Of a DNA stretch of 64,000 nucleotides, positions 12,105-22,954 are shown in pieces (the first letter of the stretch is position 1; each line of letters starts with the position of its first letter). The stretch is from Torreya grandis. Its lineage: Eukaryota; Streptophyta; Pinopsida; Cupressales; Taxaceae. The position numbers and the translations under genes were made by a program. The notes under the pieces were generated by a model, which saw only the letters and a program-made list of their open reading frames with translations, was not told the origin of the DNA and made no database searches. The stretch spans positions 23,501 through 87,500 of the forward strand of contig JARHVA010008348.1 in NCBI GenBank assembly GCA_037957365.1. The letters are read 5' to 3'.

Positions 12105-13440
12105 ATGATCTCACCCTTCATCCCTAACCAAACTCTTTCACAAACTCAAGAAGTTAGTCCACCCCTTAGTCCACCGCATGTGGACGAACCTCCCTCTCTA
12201 GTTAGTTCTTTGTCAACCTCTCTCATCTTGGAGGATGCCTCAACCTTACCGGCACCACGGGTCTCACCATCCTCCTTCCTACTGCCTATGGAAGACTTGA
12301 CCCTTCCTACTCCTCGACCACAAGTGGAGGGCACAGTCATTCCTGCCCTTTACCCTCTTGAGGAGCCTCATTCTCTAGTTTCTTCTCCACCTAGGGAAGA
12401 ACCTATCTCCCCTTTGTCTCCAACCAAAGATGAACCTATCACGACTTCATCATGCCTTGGGTCTAAAACCACTACACCAGTCTCATCTGCAACCTCACAA
12501 CCATCCACATCCTCTCAAGGACCCAAGCCTCATCCAACATCTTCTCAGCTATTTTCCCAATTAGTGAAGAAACTCAAACTTCTCCCTTCAAGGAAAGTGG
12601 AGCATCAGGTATTATGGGAGCATCTCACAGCTCTTCAACATGCCTGTGCCCTCTCATCTCATGCTGCTAATCCTCCCATGGTAGAATCTCCCAAGACTTC
12701 AAAAAAAAATCAGACTTCCACTTCTAGACCATCTACACCTCAACCAACCACATCAGGATTGAAACCCTCATCTGCCCCATCTAAACCAATTAAGTCACTC
12801 AGCGTTCGCCCTATCTCCAACCTCACTCATCTGCAAGTGAAGGTGGACTTAGACCAGACCTTGACTGATAGTAGTCTTCAAATCAAATCCAAGAAGACTG
12901 CTAAACCATAGAGGAAAACTTCTCCTCCCTCATCACCATTGCCTTCCATTTTGGTCCCCCATCCTTCGACCCTGACCAGAGTCCTTCCCACTCTAACCTC
13001 TAATCAAAACCAATTGCCTCCTCTACTTCCTTTGCCTACCACCAGCCTATCCTCTCCAAAAATTTTGTCACCTCTCACGAAGAAGGTGTCATCTTCATTT
13101 GTCGCCACACCATCAACCCAGAAGGTGGTACGAAAGTCTCCTCCAACACCGCCCAAGTGAAAGTCACCAACATCACACACATCAATGAGCATGGACCCTT
13201 TGGTGGGCTCATACTCTTTGATATTACATTGACTTTTGTAGACTTTTAACATAACCCTTCTGCCCATCAAGCCCTTCCAACCTCTCAAGTTTAAGCCCTC
13301 TTGGTTCGATGATACGAAGATTTGCTTATACCATCGTATGCCAGGACATGATACCGAGACTTGTTGTGCCCTCAAGGCCATCATTCACCGCTACATGGAG
13401 AAGGACATTCTTCTTCTTGAGGACACTGTCAACTGACCCC
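12105..13440 (+). pseudogene. Element T Pro/Ser-rich spacer and second zinc knuckle
   Basis: The frame at 12105-12911 is rich in Pro, Ser, Thr and Glu, with repeats such as EEP and SPP, and looks unstructured. After a stop and a shift, a second zinc knuckle of the form CLYHRMPGHDTETC is found at about 13323-13365, preceded by KPSWFDDTKI and followed by an ALKAII helix. This is the same CxYH-GHD-C type as the knuckle at 11.9 kb. Element A shows the same two-knuckle layout, so it belongs to the family and is not a local accident. Confidence 0.75.
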
Positions 13441-13499
13441 TGACACTTTCCCACATTACTCCAACCTCTTTAACCCCATCGACATCCCATTAGTAGGCC

Positions 13500-14340
13500 A
13501 TGACCCCTCCATCTCCTTCACCCCCTATCTTCGAAATCAATGCCATTCACATAACCACTAGGTCACAAAAGGACAAGGTGAAAGAAAAAGCTGCCATTCC
13601 TTGGACCTACCCTTTTGTCCAGCCACCTCAACTGCCCAAGCCTAAGATTTCTATCCTTGGCACACCTCAACCCTCTTCTTCTTCTTCTTCAGGGGTGATT
13701 CATGACTCCATGTTAAAACAACTTCACCAGACACCCATGAAGATGTCCCTTTATGACCTCATCCAAACCTCACCCCAACATTGTCAAGCCCTCATCTGAG
13801 CCTTATAGGCAGAGGAGGTCCAACCCAAAGACCCCCAACCACTCGCTGCCCTGGCCCACTCTTTATCCCCTATCACCTCCATCACTTTCAGTGATTATGA
13901 GATTCCTACATCTAACACGGAAGATCAGGATGCCACCCTCTTCATCACTACCTATGTTGATCAAACACATATTAAGCATGTTATGATTGATGGAGGCACC
14001 AACATCAATATTATCTCCACCCACGCCTTTGATCAATTGGCCCTCCCCAAGAATTGCGTAACCAAAACTGATGCAATCTTCCAATCCTTCAATGACACCA
14101 CCACCACGACCATTAGCACCATCATCCTTCATATTCACATTGGTCCATGCATAGTCCTGGAGCTCTTCTATATCATCAAAGGATATTTTCAATATAACAT
14201 CTTGCTAGGCTGACCCTGGATCTGTGCCATGGCTTGCGTTCCCTCTACCCTGCACCATTATGTGAAATTTGAGCACAATGGGCAAGTCCACACTATTCCT
14301 GTTGACCCATCACCTTTCAAAACTTGAAACACAACCTATT
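13500..14340 (+). pseudogene. Element T aspartic protease (decayed)
   Basis: This retropepsin would cut the gag-pol polyprotein. The linker at 13500-13799 contains ITTRSQKDK. The active-site segment VMIDGGTNINII is at about 13980-14015, with Asp kept and Gly-Gly where most retropepsins have Thr/Ser-Gly; this D-G-G form is usual in Tat elements. Downstream are FNDTTTTT, HIHIGP and the end motif YNILLG, then stop, then PWI at about 14195-14222. The stop replaces the Arg of the usual LLGRPW motif. The matching domain in element A is at 38.4-38.8 kb. Confidence 0.88.
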
Positions 14341-15380
14341 GACTAGATGAAATCCTCATTCCTATTAAGCCATCAACCCCAGCACCACCTCCATCCACAG
14401 AAGCTTCGACCAGTTCACAACCGGTGGTCGACCTCACCCCTCCTCTTCAAGTGGTAATCAAAGACCCCATGGAAGACATCTTCCAATGACTTTCACTTGG
14501 GGAATATTGCTTGCTAGCCTTAGACATGTTCCAAACTCTACAAGAGTATGGATGCCTTCACCATAACCCCTAGTTATGATCACCAGATCAGGATGGTCAT
14601 GCCTTATGGTCCTCCTCACCTCTGAACCAATCTTGTCTATGGGGGGCTCAATCAAGCTCCTACTAATGGCAATCCTCTTTCTTCACCACAACCATTCACA
14701 TCAGACTTCTCATTTCTTAGCAACCCTACCTTTGCACACACCTACCTTTATAGGTGTGCATGGAAGGGTTTTGGCTTCAGATGCTATGATCAAGGCTCCC
14801 ATCAGCCCATCAAACTACTCAATGATGACGATGCCAAGAAATGGTATGGCTTGGAATACCACGACCCCACTCAAGCCCCTATAGACCCTTGCCTCGAACC
14901 CACCATTGATCAACCTCTTCATAGCTTGCCCATTCTTCCCTCTTCACCTACGGAGTCGATGGTTTCCATCCCTCCTAGTTTTTGTTTTTTTTTTGCATAA
15001 ACACCATCCACCTAGAACCCTTGACCTATTAGCTAAACATGGTGTCCAGGTCTCTCCCTCTCATTTATCCTAGCATGATAGAGGATGAGTTGGTGACCAT
15101 TCAAACTATCCATTGCATTGATGATGATGCCATTCTTTCCTACATGGGCACCGACAACTCTTTCATCCAATGCTCTCTCCCTTCTGAGACCCAGGTTATG
15201 TTAAATGAATCAACCATTGACATCAACCTCCCTTCTTTTGATGTTCCTCACATCTTAAAGATTGGCTAATCTCTAGACGCCTAGGAGTAGCTAGACTACA
15301 CCCATTTCCTCTCAAACCATAGCAAGGCCTTTGCCTGGACCTACCGTGACATGCCTAATTTCGACCCCACCATCACACAA
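14341..15380 (+). pseudogene. Element T protease-RT linker and truncated RT start
   Basis: The linker is broken by stops; 15039-15269 is open with no known domain. Near 15290-15370 the translation shows the lead-in to RT (FAWTYRDMPNFDPTI, the counterpart of the FAWSYEDMPGLDPTI-type segment in other elements). The homology then stops abruptly at about 15375. What follows does not resemble RT, RNase H or integrase in any frame, so I infer a deletion of about 4 kb of pol. Confidence 0.7.
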
Positions 15381-16420
15381 TATGGAAAAGGTTGTAACAT
15401 CTTCTTTTTCCTCATCCTTTTGACACATGACCACACCCATCATCAACCATTTTGTCTCTTAGTCTAAACTACATTGGTCTGAGGCCCCTTCCAATCTGAG
15501 CTATGTAGGTAGCACTCAGATGACACGATGTCTTCTGGGGTTAGCTCAACCACCCTCATTTGTTTGTCTCTCTAATGGACAAACCTTATTTCTTCCTTTT
15601 GACCATGACTTGCCCTCGACCAAGACCAATCCATTACCTTTGACCCTTCCTCCCTTTTAGGAAGAACTACATTGGCCTGAGGCCCTTCACACAAGGGCTA
15701 TGTAGGTAGCACTCAGTGTTCTGAGGTTAGCTCAGAGACATTCTTTCATCTGCCCATCTATTCAACCAGTTATCTATCTCAGTCTCATCCTGACCATCGA
15801 CCTTGGAGATCATGACTATCTCTGTAGACCTTGACCACTTCTAAGACAAACTTTGCCTTGGTTGTTTTTGCATGTATGCTACCTCACGAATGGTTAGCAA
15901 AATTGTGCGTAGACTATTTATGACCCTCACAAGTATAGGATCACAAGCTGGTTGATCCCTACTACTTGTGACTTTTTCGTGTTTCTAGGAGCACTTATTG
16001 AGCCTGGGATACCTGGAACATGATGACCCATTAGAGCTTTAGCTTAGATTGAATAACCTGATCAGCTACGACTCATGTTGGGGCCTAATTACTTCAATTT
16101 TGGCACTCCTCAACCCTTAACCTATGACAATTTAACCTGACCATCTTGTGAAGTGGTATGCATGCAATTACAACTATTGCAACATTCACCCTCACCAATT
16201 TTCATCCACTCTTTGTCAAATCAGCACCTGATTCTCGGTTCCCTCCCCTCGACTCCTGCTTTAAGTGGGGATACCTCATCTCATCCGATGGAATCCTCTT
16301 CCTATTTTTGTCTTTTAGTTCACTTGAACAACCAACAAGATAGAATTGACCTTATCCCACACCTGGGGTAACCAACTCCTATTTTTGTCTTGCAATTCAT
16401 CCAGAACAACCAACAAGACA
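15381..16420 (+). other. Element T 3' untranslated region with two internal duplications
   Basis: Non-coding. One duplication pairs 15463-15550 with 15662-15735 (ACTACATTGG-CTGAGGC, then CTATGTAGGTAGCACTCAG). A second pairs 16301-16342 with 16378-16420 (CCTATTTTTGTCTT, then GAACAACCAACAAGA), and its second copy runs straight into the purine tract. Confidence 0.7.
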
Positions 16421-16432
16421 AAAAGGGGCAAA
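16421..16432 (+). other. Polypurine tract of element T
   Basis: AAAAGGGGCAAA lies directly against the TGTAGACA start of the 3' LTR, the expected place for the plus-strand primer. Confidence 0.85.
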
Positions 16433-17771
16433 TGTAGACACCAAAATTATGTCTAACCCTTGTCATCCTCCCCTTAACCCCCATTTTATTCTCCCATGCC
16501 TATTTAACCCCTCTCGACCATTTTCCCATGAGCCTTGACCCTGTCAGCATGTAACAATGACCAGAAGGCTAAAATTAGCCTCTGTCCCCATTCTACATCT
16601 ACCGACGTCGATCACTACTTGATCGACATCACCGACATCGTCACTACTCAGTCGACATCGCTGATGTCGATCACTTCTCGGCTGATGTCGACAGTTCTAC
16701 TAGCATTGGTTATCCTTACACTACATTCTCAACCTAAACAGAAGATCTGTTATCTATTATTCATTATTCGGTTCTCAATCAGTTTCTCGATCTGTTATCA
16801 GACCTTCTTTCAAAACATTCTTTCATTGGACCTTCAAAACAATCAGCCAACTTTTGATTCAATCAATTTGCAATCAAATCTCTCTCACTCTCTATCTCAG
16901 GTACAGGTATTCTACTTTAGTCATCTCATTGGAGGTTTGCTACATCAAACTTTTACAACACATCGACAACATCAATCATGTCTTCTACTCTATCTATAGC
17001 AAGTAACAGGTAAGCATTTGTTCTATGTTTTTATTTTGTTTTCTGGCTATTGTCTTTAATTGATATCACCATTTGATTTAGATTCAGACCATAGATCTAA
17101 CTTGACTTCCTCCCATATCACCTCTATCCACCCTTTCTAGAATATACAGTCTGTAACTCTGCCTAGATCCCTGCACAGACCCCCAAGTAATCCCTTTGAC
17201 TCCCAAACAGGCTCCCTAACCCTCAGATGAAACTTCAGACCATTCTATAGTCCTAAAACCTATCTAGACCCGATCAGACCCTATCCAAGAACTACTGGCC
17301 TGACCAACACTGCTCATTACCCCTACCAACGTCAGCATCTTAATCAACGTCGGCGACATTCCTTGACCAACACTAGCATAGAGACCGATGTCGGTGACTG
17401 TGCAAAGCAGTTTGTTACATATCAGGTACACATTTTGCTTTTTGTCTTTTATTTCTTTCATTTTGTCTTTCATTATTTCTATTTCTGTCAAATATTTTGT
17501 TTTTAATCAGTGGGTTGATATCCCTTAAGGAAGTCTTCATACTTCAGGGATCAAGCTTTTGCTTGACAGCCCACCATCTCTTCATCTAATGTTTTTCATT
17601 TTTTAGTCTCTTTTTCTTTCAGGTGTCATCCTCCACAACCAAAGAGGAGTTCCTGCTATCATCTAATTTTGGTGCGCACGACTTCATCCAAGTACATACA
17701 AGCCTTAGACCATTCTTCTTATTTTCTTATTTCTCTCTTTGAATGTAAAAAGTGAATATAGCATAGAAACA
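16433..17771 (+). repeat. 3' LTR of element T
   Basis: It matches 7979-9332 from TGTAGACAC to CATAGAAACA. Differences from the 5' copy are mostly transitions and are concentrated in the 30-bp repeat zone. It is followed by the target duplication. Confidence 0.95.
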
Positions 17772-17776
17772 CTTTG
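17772..17776. repeat. Target-site duplication of element T (right copy)
   Basis: CTTTG, identical to 7974-7978. Element C's RT resumes here on the minus strand. Confidence 0.95.
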
Positions 17777-18360
17777 TATTCATATAATTTCTCAAATATC
17801 CTCCTTAATATTTTTGGATGATTGGCCCTAGTCTTTGATTTGCTTAGTATGTTATCAACATAGTCTTTGATAATGTCATGAATTATATCATGAAATATGA
17901 ATATCATGGATCTTTGATAGGTGGAACCTACATTATTAAAACCAAATAACATAACTTGATAATAGAATGTTCCTCACAAAGTGGTGAAAATTGTATTGCG
18001 TTGGTCTTTTGGTGATATTTAGATCTGATTGTAGCCCAAGAATCTATCCATCAGTGAAAGCATCTCATAACCTAATGTGGATTTCAAAATCATGTCAATG
18101 TTTGGCAATGGAAATTTATCTTTTGGGCAAGCTTTGTTAATGTCCCTAAAATTAGTGTAGATTTTGATTCCTTTTAGCTTTTTACTGACTTACACCACAT
18201 TAGAAATCCAATCAAAATAATCAATTGGCCTAATATATCTTACTTCCAAAAGCTTCTCCAATTCTTTATTTATCAATATAAAAATGCAAGGATGCATTGT
18301 CAATAATGTTTGCTTCATAGGTTTGGCATCAGGATGTACCATGAGGTGTTAAAAAACCAA
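17772..18360 (-). pseudogene. Element C reverse transcriptase, N-terminal part
   Basis: On the minus strand the fingers and palm read in order: NFRDINKACPKD, then MLSLMDRFLGYNQI, then FGFNNVGSTYQRSM, then DYVDNILSKSKT (17719-17952 is open, its lower part being T's LTR). The catalytic YVDD box reads YVDN, losing the second Asp. The TYQRAM-IFHD-type spacing marks it as Tat. It continues at 7978 beyond element T. Confidence 0.9.
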
Positions 18361-19839
18361 GGTAGGGTCCAAATGAGGCATGTCAGAATAAGCCCATGCA
18401 AATATATCTAAATATTCAATTAATAGGATTGTAATTACTACACACTCCTCCTCAGTGGGGGATGTGTCTAATTTAATCCACTTTGTGTCATCTATAAATC
18501 TGATGTTTACATATGAAGTGTCTTCCACTAGAATGGTTGAACCATCTTCAAGAATAGTGGGAAAAGTTCTGAACTATTTGGCTTTCTCAAAATTCTCTAT
18601 TAGGACTTGTTCTTCAAGTTCTCATAGACATTATGAATTAGAATCCCCCAAGGGGAGGGATGGACATGTAAAAAATGTTATTATAAATTCATGGATTATC
18701 TGATTAAAGGCTTGTTGGATTTCAAGGCTAAATTTATACCCATAGGTAAGTTCATCATCATTGGTATCTTGGATGGTTTGATCAAAACATTATTCTTCTT
18801 CAAGACTAAAATTAGACCCATAGATAAGTTCATCATTGGTGGTCTGTTGGTTTATATTTGAATAATGTTGAACACCCCCATCTAATGGTACTTGAAAATG
18901 TTTTCACCAATATGTTGTCCTTTATCTTTACATTTTCCCTACTCTAAAAGTGCCTCAAAGATGTTTTCACTTTATGACCTCAATGTTTTATTTAATTATT
19001 TTTGGGTAAGGGTGTTCACATGCTCTCCAAAGTAGGATTCATGATCCAACTTGATTGAGAACCCTTTTTTGTGATCTCCCAATGGAACATTATCCTTAAG
19101 GCCTAGAATATTGTAGAAGGCCTTATCATTCTAAAACTCATCAATTGATACATTGGATTCTTGTTGGCCCTAATCTATCAGTTTGGGATAATACAATGGT
19201 AATAAATTATGATGAATGAATGGTTGAAGGATACAAATTGAATTATTGTTAAATAAATTGGTTTGGACTAATTCACTAAATTGGCTATGATCAGACTCTA
19301 CTTTTTTATCAGCATCATCATCACTAGTCATTGGTAATGGAACTCACATAAGATATGTAGCATCACCCCTAGGTAGTTTAAATCTAAATCCATAGGTTTC
19401 ATTATACCTAGTCATAGAAATTGGCTCAAGTGTTCACTATTAATTTCGCTCAAGGACTCATCCTTCATAGTATTGGTTCTACATGATTTTATTATGAATG
19501 GGATACTTAGAACTCTTGTAACAGTCAACTAAGTTTTAATTACATAAACATGATTCATCACCTTTGAAAAGGTCCTATTCTTGGCTAAAGGTTGCTATGA
19601 AAGTGATAGGTGCTAGACTATGTTGATGGCCTTTTCCCTTTCTTTACCATTCCATGTGGATTGGCTTAGATTTTGGTCTTCCAAAGGACTTTGGGTTCTA
19701 TGCAAGTTTTGAAATGTAAAAGCTATCATGGGTTAAGTACTATCCTAGTCTATCACCACAAAATATGTGGGAAAGTGAATTAAGGGTTTTAGGGTCTTTG
19801 CAATTTTCCTCTAGTGAATCAATAAGTATTGCTTTCCCT
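18361..19839 (-). other. Element C protease-RT linker
   Basis: This lies between recognisable protease and RT in C. No domain is visible and all frames are broken. The position matches the long poorly conserved linker seen in A and T. Confidence 0.5.
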
Positions 19840-20300
19840 TTAAACTACTTGGAAACTAGATTCATGCTGAATCGATAGTTATATATTTTGAATTTGGCCT
19901 TTAAATGTTTACAATGCTCATACAGATGCACATCTCCTAGAATAATCACCTCCATTCCTGAATGAGAGAATTGGAAGCACTGGTGCAATGTCAGATCACA
20001 CAAATCTCATGTAACCAAAGTCTACCCAAAAGCATGCTATATGACAAATCAATATCAAACACATTACAAAGTGTATCATGGGTCAAATGCCTAATTATAA
20101 TTGGTAAGCTAATGGTGACTTGTGAATCTCATTCTTCATTATAATGGGCCTTAATGGTGATGGTTTCTACTTAGAGATCTATAGTAATGTACTTGAGAAT
20201 CTTGATGTTTAAAATGCATAATATTCAAACCTGATCGATTATATATAAGGACACATTTCATTTTGTGCCACTTTATGTAAACTTTAATGTATAATGGATT
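19840..20300 (-). pseudogene. Element C aspartic protease (decayed)
   Basis: On the minus strand a segment KMKCVLIYNRSGLNIM (about 20205-20270) corresponds to the Tat protease active site (usual form VLIDNGSGLNI); the catalytic Asp reads Tyr. About 250 bases on, HQCFQFSHSGMEVIILGD and then LKAKFKIY match the conserved region after the protease in Tat elements. The middle part is broken. Confidence 0.65.
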
Positions 20301-21599
20301 ATTATGTAGTGGGCTAAGGGATGACATATCACTTTGGTTAAAGGTTACTTGTTGGGCTGGAGCTAGGTTTCCAACCAAAGCTTGAACTTTGTTAGGAGAT
20401 ATGTCATTAGGATCTTTTTATTAACTAAGGAACTCTATCAAAATGTTTTTATGGATTGTAGATGTATGAAACAAATCTAAAATGGAGATTATGATGGCAT
20501 ATTTTTAAATTATTCCATAATGCCAAACATCTTTTTTAAAACAATATTAAATGGCTTTTTCCAAGGTAAAATGGCTAGTGGGATGATGGGTGAAATGGTT
20601 GATGGTCATGGACCTGGTATGACAATCCTTAACCATCAAGTTATGATTGTACAATTGGGATTAGGTATAGGAACATTATTTTTATCAAATGATGGTTGGA
20701 GGGGTACCAAGTAGGATAAGTCTTTTTTGTCTATTCACTTGTGCATGGTCACAATATAATGACAAGATATATGTACAAGGTCCAAACATGGGAATCCCTA
20801 CTTGCTGATTTGCCTATGTATGGTCCAAGGTCAAGGAAGGATTTCTAGCATAGGTTGGTTCTTTGAGAATGATTAACAACAATATTTTATAATTGTTACT
20901 TAGTCTAGGATTAATAAAAATGGTGTTAATGTGACCTCCTATAATATGGCATACAACTACATTGTAGTCATGTATAATAACATGGTAAGTCTCTTGGTTA
21001 TTTGCACCATTCTAACCTTAGTTCTATCCATTGTTTTGACATTGTCTGTTCTCTTAGTTTTATAAGTTAGGCCTTAGTTGTTTATATTTTTGTTGTTTAT
21101 GTTACATTGGTTGTTATTTTTATTTTTAATGATTTTTATTTTGGGGAAAAGGATTATTATAAACTTAAAGGCTTTGATTGGAGGTGAAATCTCCACAATC
21201 CAATGTGATCTCTTTATTTTCCAACATATTCTAAATTACAAGTCTAGTTTTCACACAAAACTACAAATTATGGCCATTTACCTAATGAAAATTATATAAT
21301 TATTTTGGGTTATACTAGTTTGGCATGTCAATGCCCTCATGAACTTGCTCTTTTAGATGGGCCATCTAATCAAGCTAGTTGTGAACTTGAGAAAGACTAA
21401 TTCAATGGGATCTCCAAGGTCAATAAAATCATGATGATTAAGTATATTTATTCTTGAAGGATGAGGGTTTTGTAAAGGCATAGATTACTACATTTGATTT
21501 GCTAGTCTAGGTTGTTGTGCTTATTTCATGTGTTATGATTATTGAAAATGTTGAAAAGGCTGAGAAGATAGTGTTTTCATTCTTTAGACATGTCATGAC
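20301..21599 (-). other. Element C region between gag core and protease
   Basis: In element order this is the gag C-terminus and spacer. I see no zinc knuckle or other motif. The plus-strand ORFs at 20520-20714 and 21078-21299 have no recognisable domain. Confidence 0.4.
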
Positions 21600-22954
21600 T
21601 CTATTAATCCATTTCCAATAACATTCTTGTTGTGAGTGAATTGCTTAAATCTGTCATTATTATTGGCTTGTGTTGATAGAGATGCTTGTACTTGGATTAG
21701 ACTTAGATTTTGACCATTGTTCTAATTTTGATTCTAGTTATTACTCTAATTTGACAAGGTTAGTTTAATGATCCCTTTGTTAATTATGGATTTTTTTATC
21801 AACAATCCTTTGTCAATGATCTCTTCTAACGTATATGCACATTAGAACTCCAAATTGTAAGATATCTCATTGTGAATATTTTTGGTAAACACATCGGCTA
21901 ATTACTTATTTGGTAGATTGTGGGTGAATTGGATTGCAAAGGATATCCATCACTATATATAGCTTGAAAATCATTCACCGGATTTATATTTCTCTTGTGT
22001 TAAATCTACCAAGGAAGTCTCATGCTCAAGATTGTAAGAGAAGTGTTGTTAAAACTTGTCTGAGAGATCAACAAAATTAGGTACTAAATTCTTTGGTAAT
22101 TACAGGAACCATTCCAATGCTTATCAATCTAGAATTATTTGGAACAACAACAAGAAGTATATGTTTCTATATGCCACTAGTTATCATGTAAAAAGTAAAT
22201 ACATTAGATGTGTTTTCGGTTCACCTTTCCCCTTGTATTTGTCATACTTTGGTGGTTTGTACCCTAGAGGAAATGGTATCTAAAAATACTCCATGTTGAA
22301 AGGGTAAGAACATACATCATCCAACTTTGAATTTTTATTCTATTATCCTTCTTAAATGAGGGAAATTATGTCATTCATTTTTCAAAGCTCTTGTGTAAGA
22401 AAAATAGTGGGATCATTAGTATGTTGAGGTGGAAGTTGATCAGTTAAAATTGAATTATTTTAACTAAGGTATGATGGTGGTGTTTATTGGGCAATGATGG
22501 ATTAGCTAGGGAATGGACCAAGAATATGCATGCATGGATTAGGGTACAATTATTGAGGTTGGGATGGTGGTATATGACCATATTGTGCCTATTGAGGTTT
22601 AATAGGGACATATTACAAACTAGCTTGTTGATTGGGAGGGAATTGTGACCCAAAACTCTATCTTTGAACTTATGTCACATTCTACACAAAAGGTAATTAT
22701 TGCCTGATAGGTACTTGAGGAACATTAGAACCTCCTAGTTTCATGAATCCGTATTGGTAAGTGGATCCATGTTGGAGATTTGACACCTATAATTGACTAG
22801 TATTGACATGTTATTAGTTAGACATCATTGAGTTTTGGATTAGGATGTTAGTTTGCAACTGAAGAGGTATGATCATTATTATTTGGAGAGGTGGAACATT
22901 GGTTTCCCCATTTTGAGGTGGAAATATAGTTTTCCTCTATTGCATGGGTATTAT
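21600..22954 (-). pseudogene. Element C gag (decayed, 5' end cut by element B)
   Basis: The gag core on the minus strand near 21900-22140 reads ALEWFL, then LPKNLVPNFVDLSDKF, then HFSYNLEHETSLVDLTQEK, then FTHNLP. This is a recognisable retrotransposon gag pattern with stops at usual Gln and Trp positions. The N-terminal part (22150-22700) is Pro/His/Asn-rich. The sequence is cut at 22955 by B's LTR with no primer site, so the true 5' end lies elsewhere. Confidence 0.7.

Larger units (their letters stand above)
7979..17771 (+). mobile_element. Element T: non-autonomous Tat-type Ty3 retrotransposon, complete ends
   Basis: T is a 9.8-kb unit with two LTRs (1354 and 1339 bp), a CTTTG target duplication, a primer site three bases inside the 5' LTR and a purine tract against the 3' LTR. 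The inside reads gag, zinc knuckle, Pro/Ser-rich spacer, second zinc knuckle and aspartic protease, then only the first segment of RT near 15300-15370. No RT palm, RNase H or integrase is present. It is richer in G+C and keeps more CpG than its surroundings. Its LTRs are the best matched pair in the window (about 95% over the last 200 bases, less in the repeat zone), so it is probably the youngest insertion here. Confidence 0.93.
3830..22954 (-). mobile_element. Element C: decayed Tat-type Ty3 retrotransposon (partial, interrupted by T)
   Basis: On the minus strand the order from high to low coordinates is gag (about 22.9-21.6 kb), protease (20.3-19.8), RT (18.36 kb to 17772, then continuing at 7978), RNase H, archaeal-type RNase H, and integrase ending near 5440. 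That is the usual order of the Tat lineage. RT is interrupted by element T, and the reading frame resumes correctly on the far side of the insertion. The gag leader is cut at 22955 by the 3' LTR of element B, so C's primer site and 5' LTR are not in the window. All domains carry stops and small frameshifts. The low boundary is approximate. Confidence 0.8.

Noticed and set aside
13004..13384. 126-codon minus-strand ORF opposite T's spacer and second zinc knuckle
   Set aside because: It is the shadow of a Pro-rich plus-strand frame with recognisable motifs. The minus translation has no domain.
22920..22954. Possible primer site of element C next to the 22955 LTR
   Set aside because: The sequence there does not match the TGGCAYRCCC pattern, and the adjoining LTR pairs with that of element B. 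It is better read as B inserted into C's gag leader.
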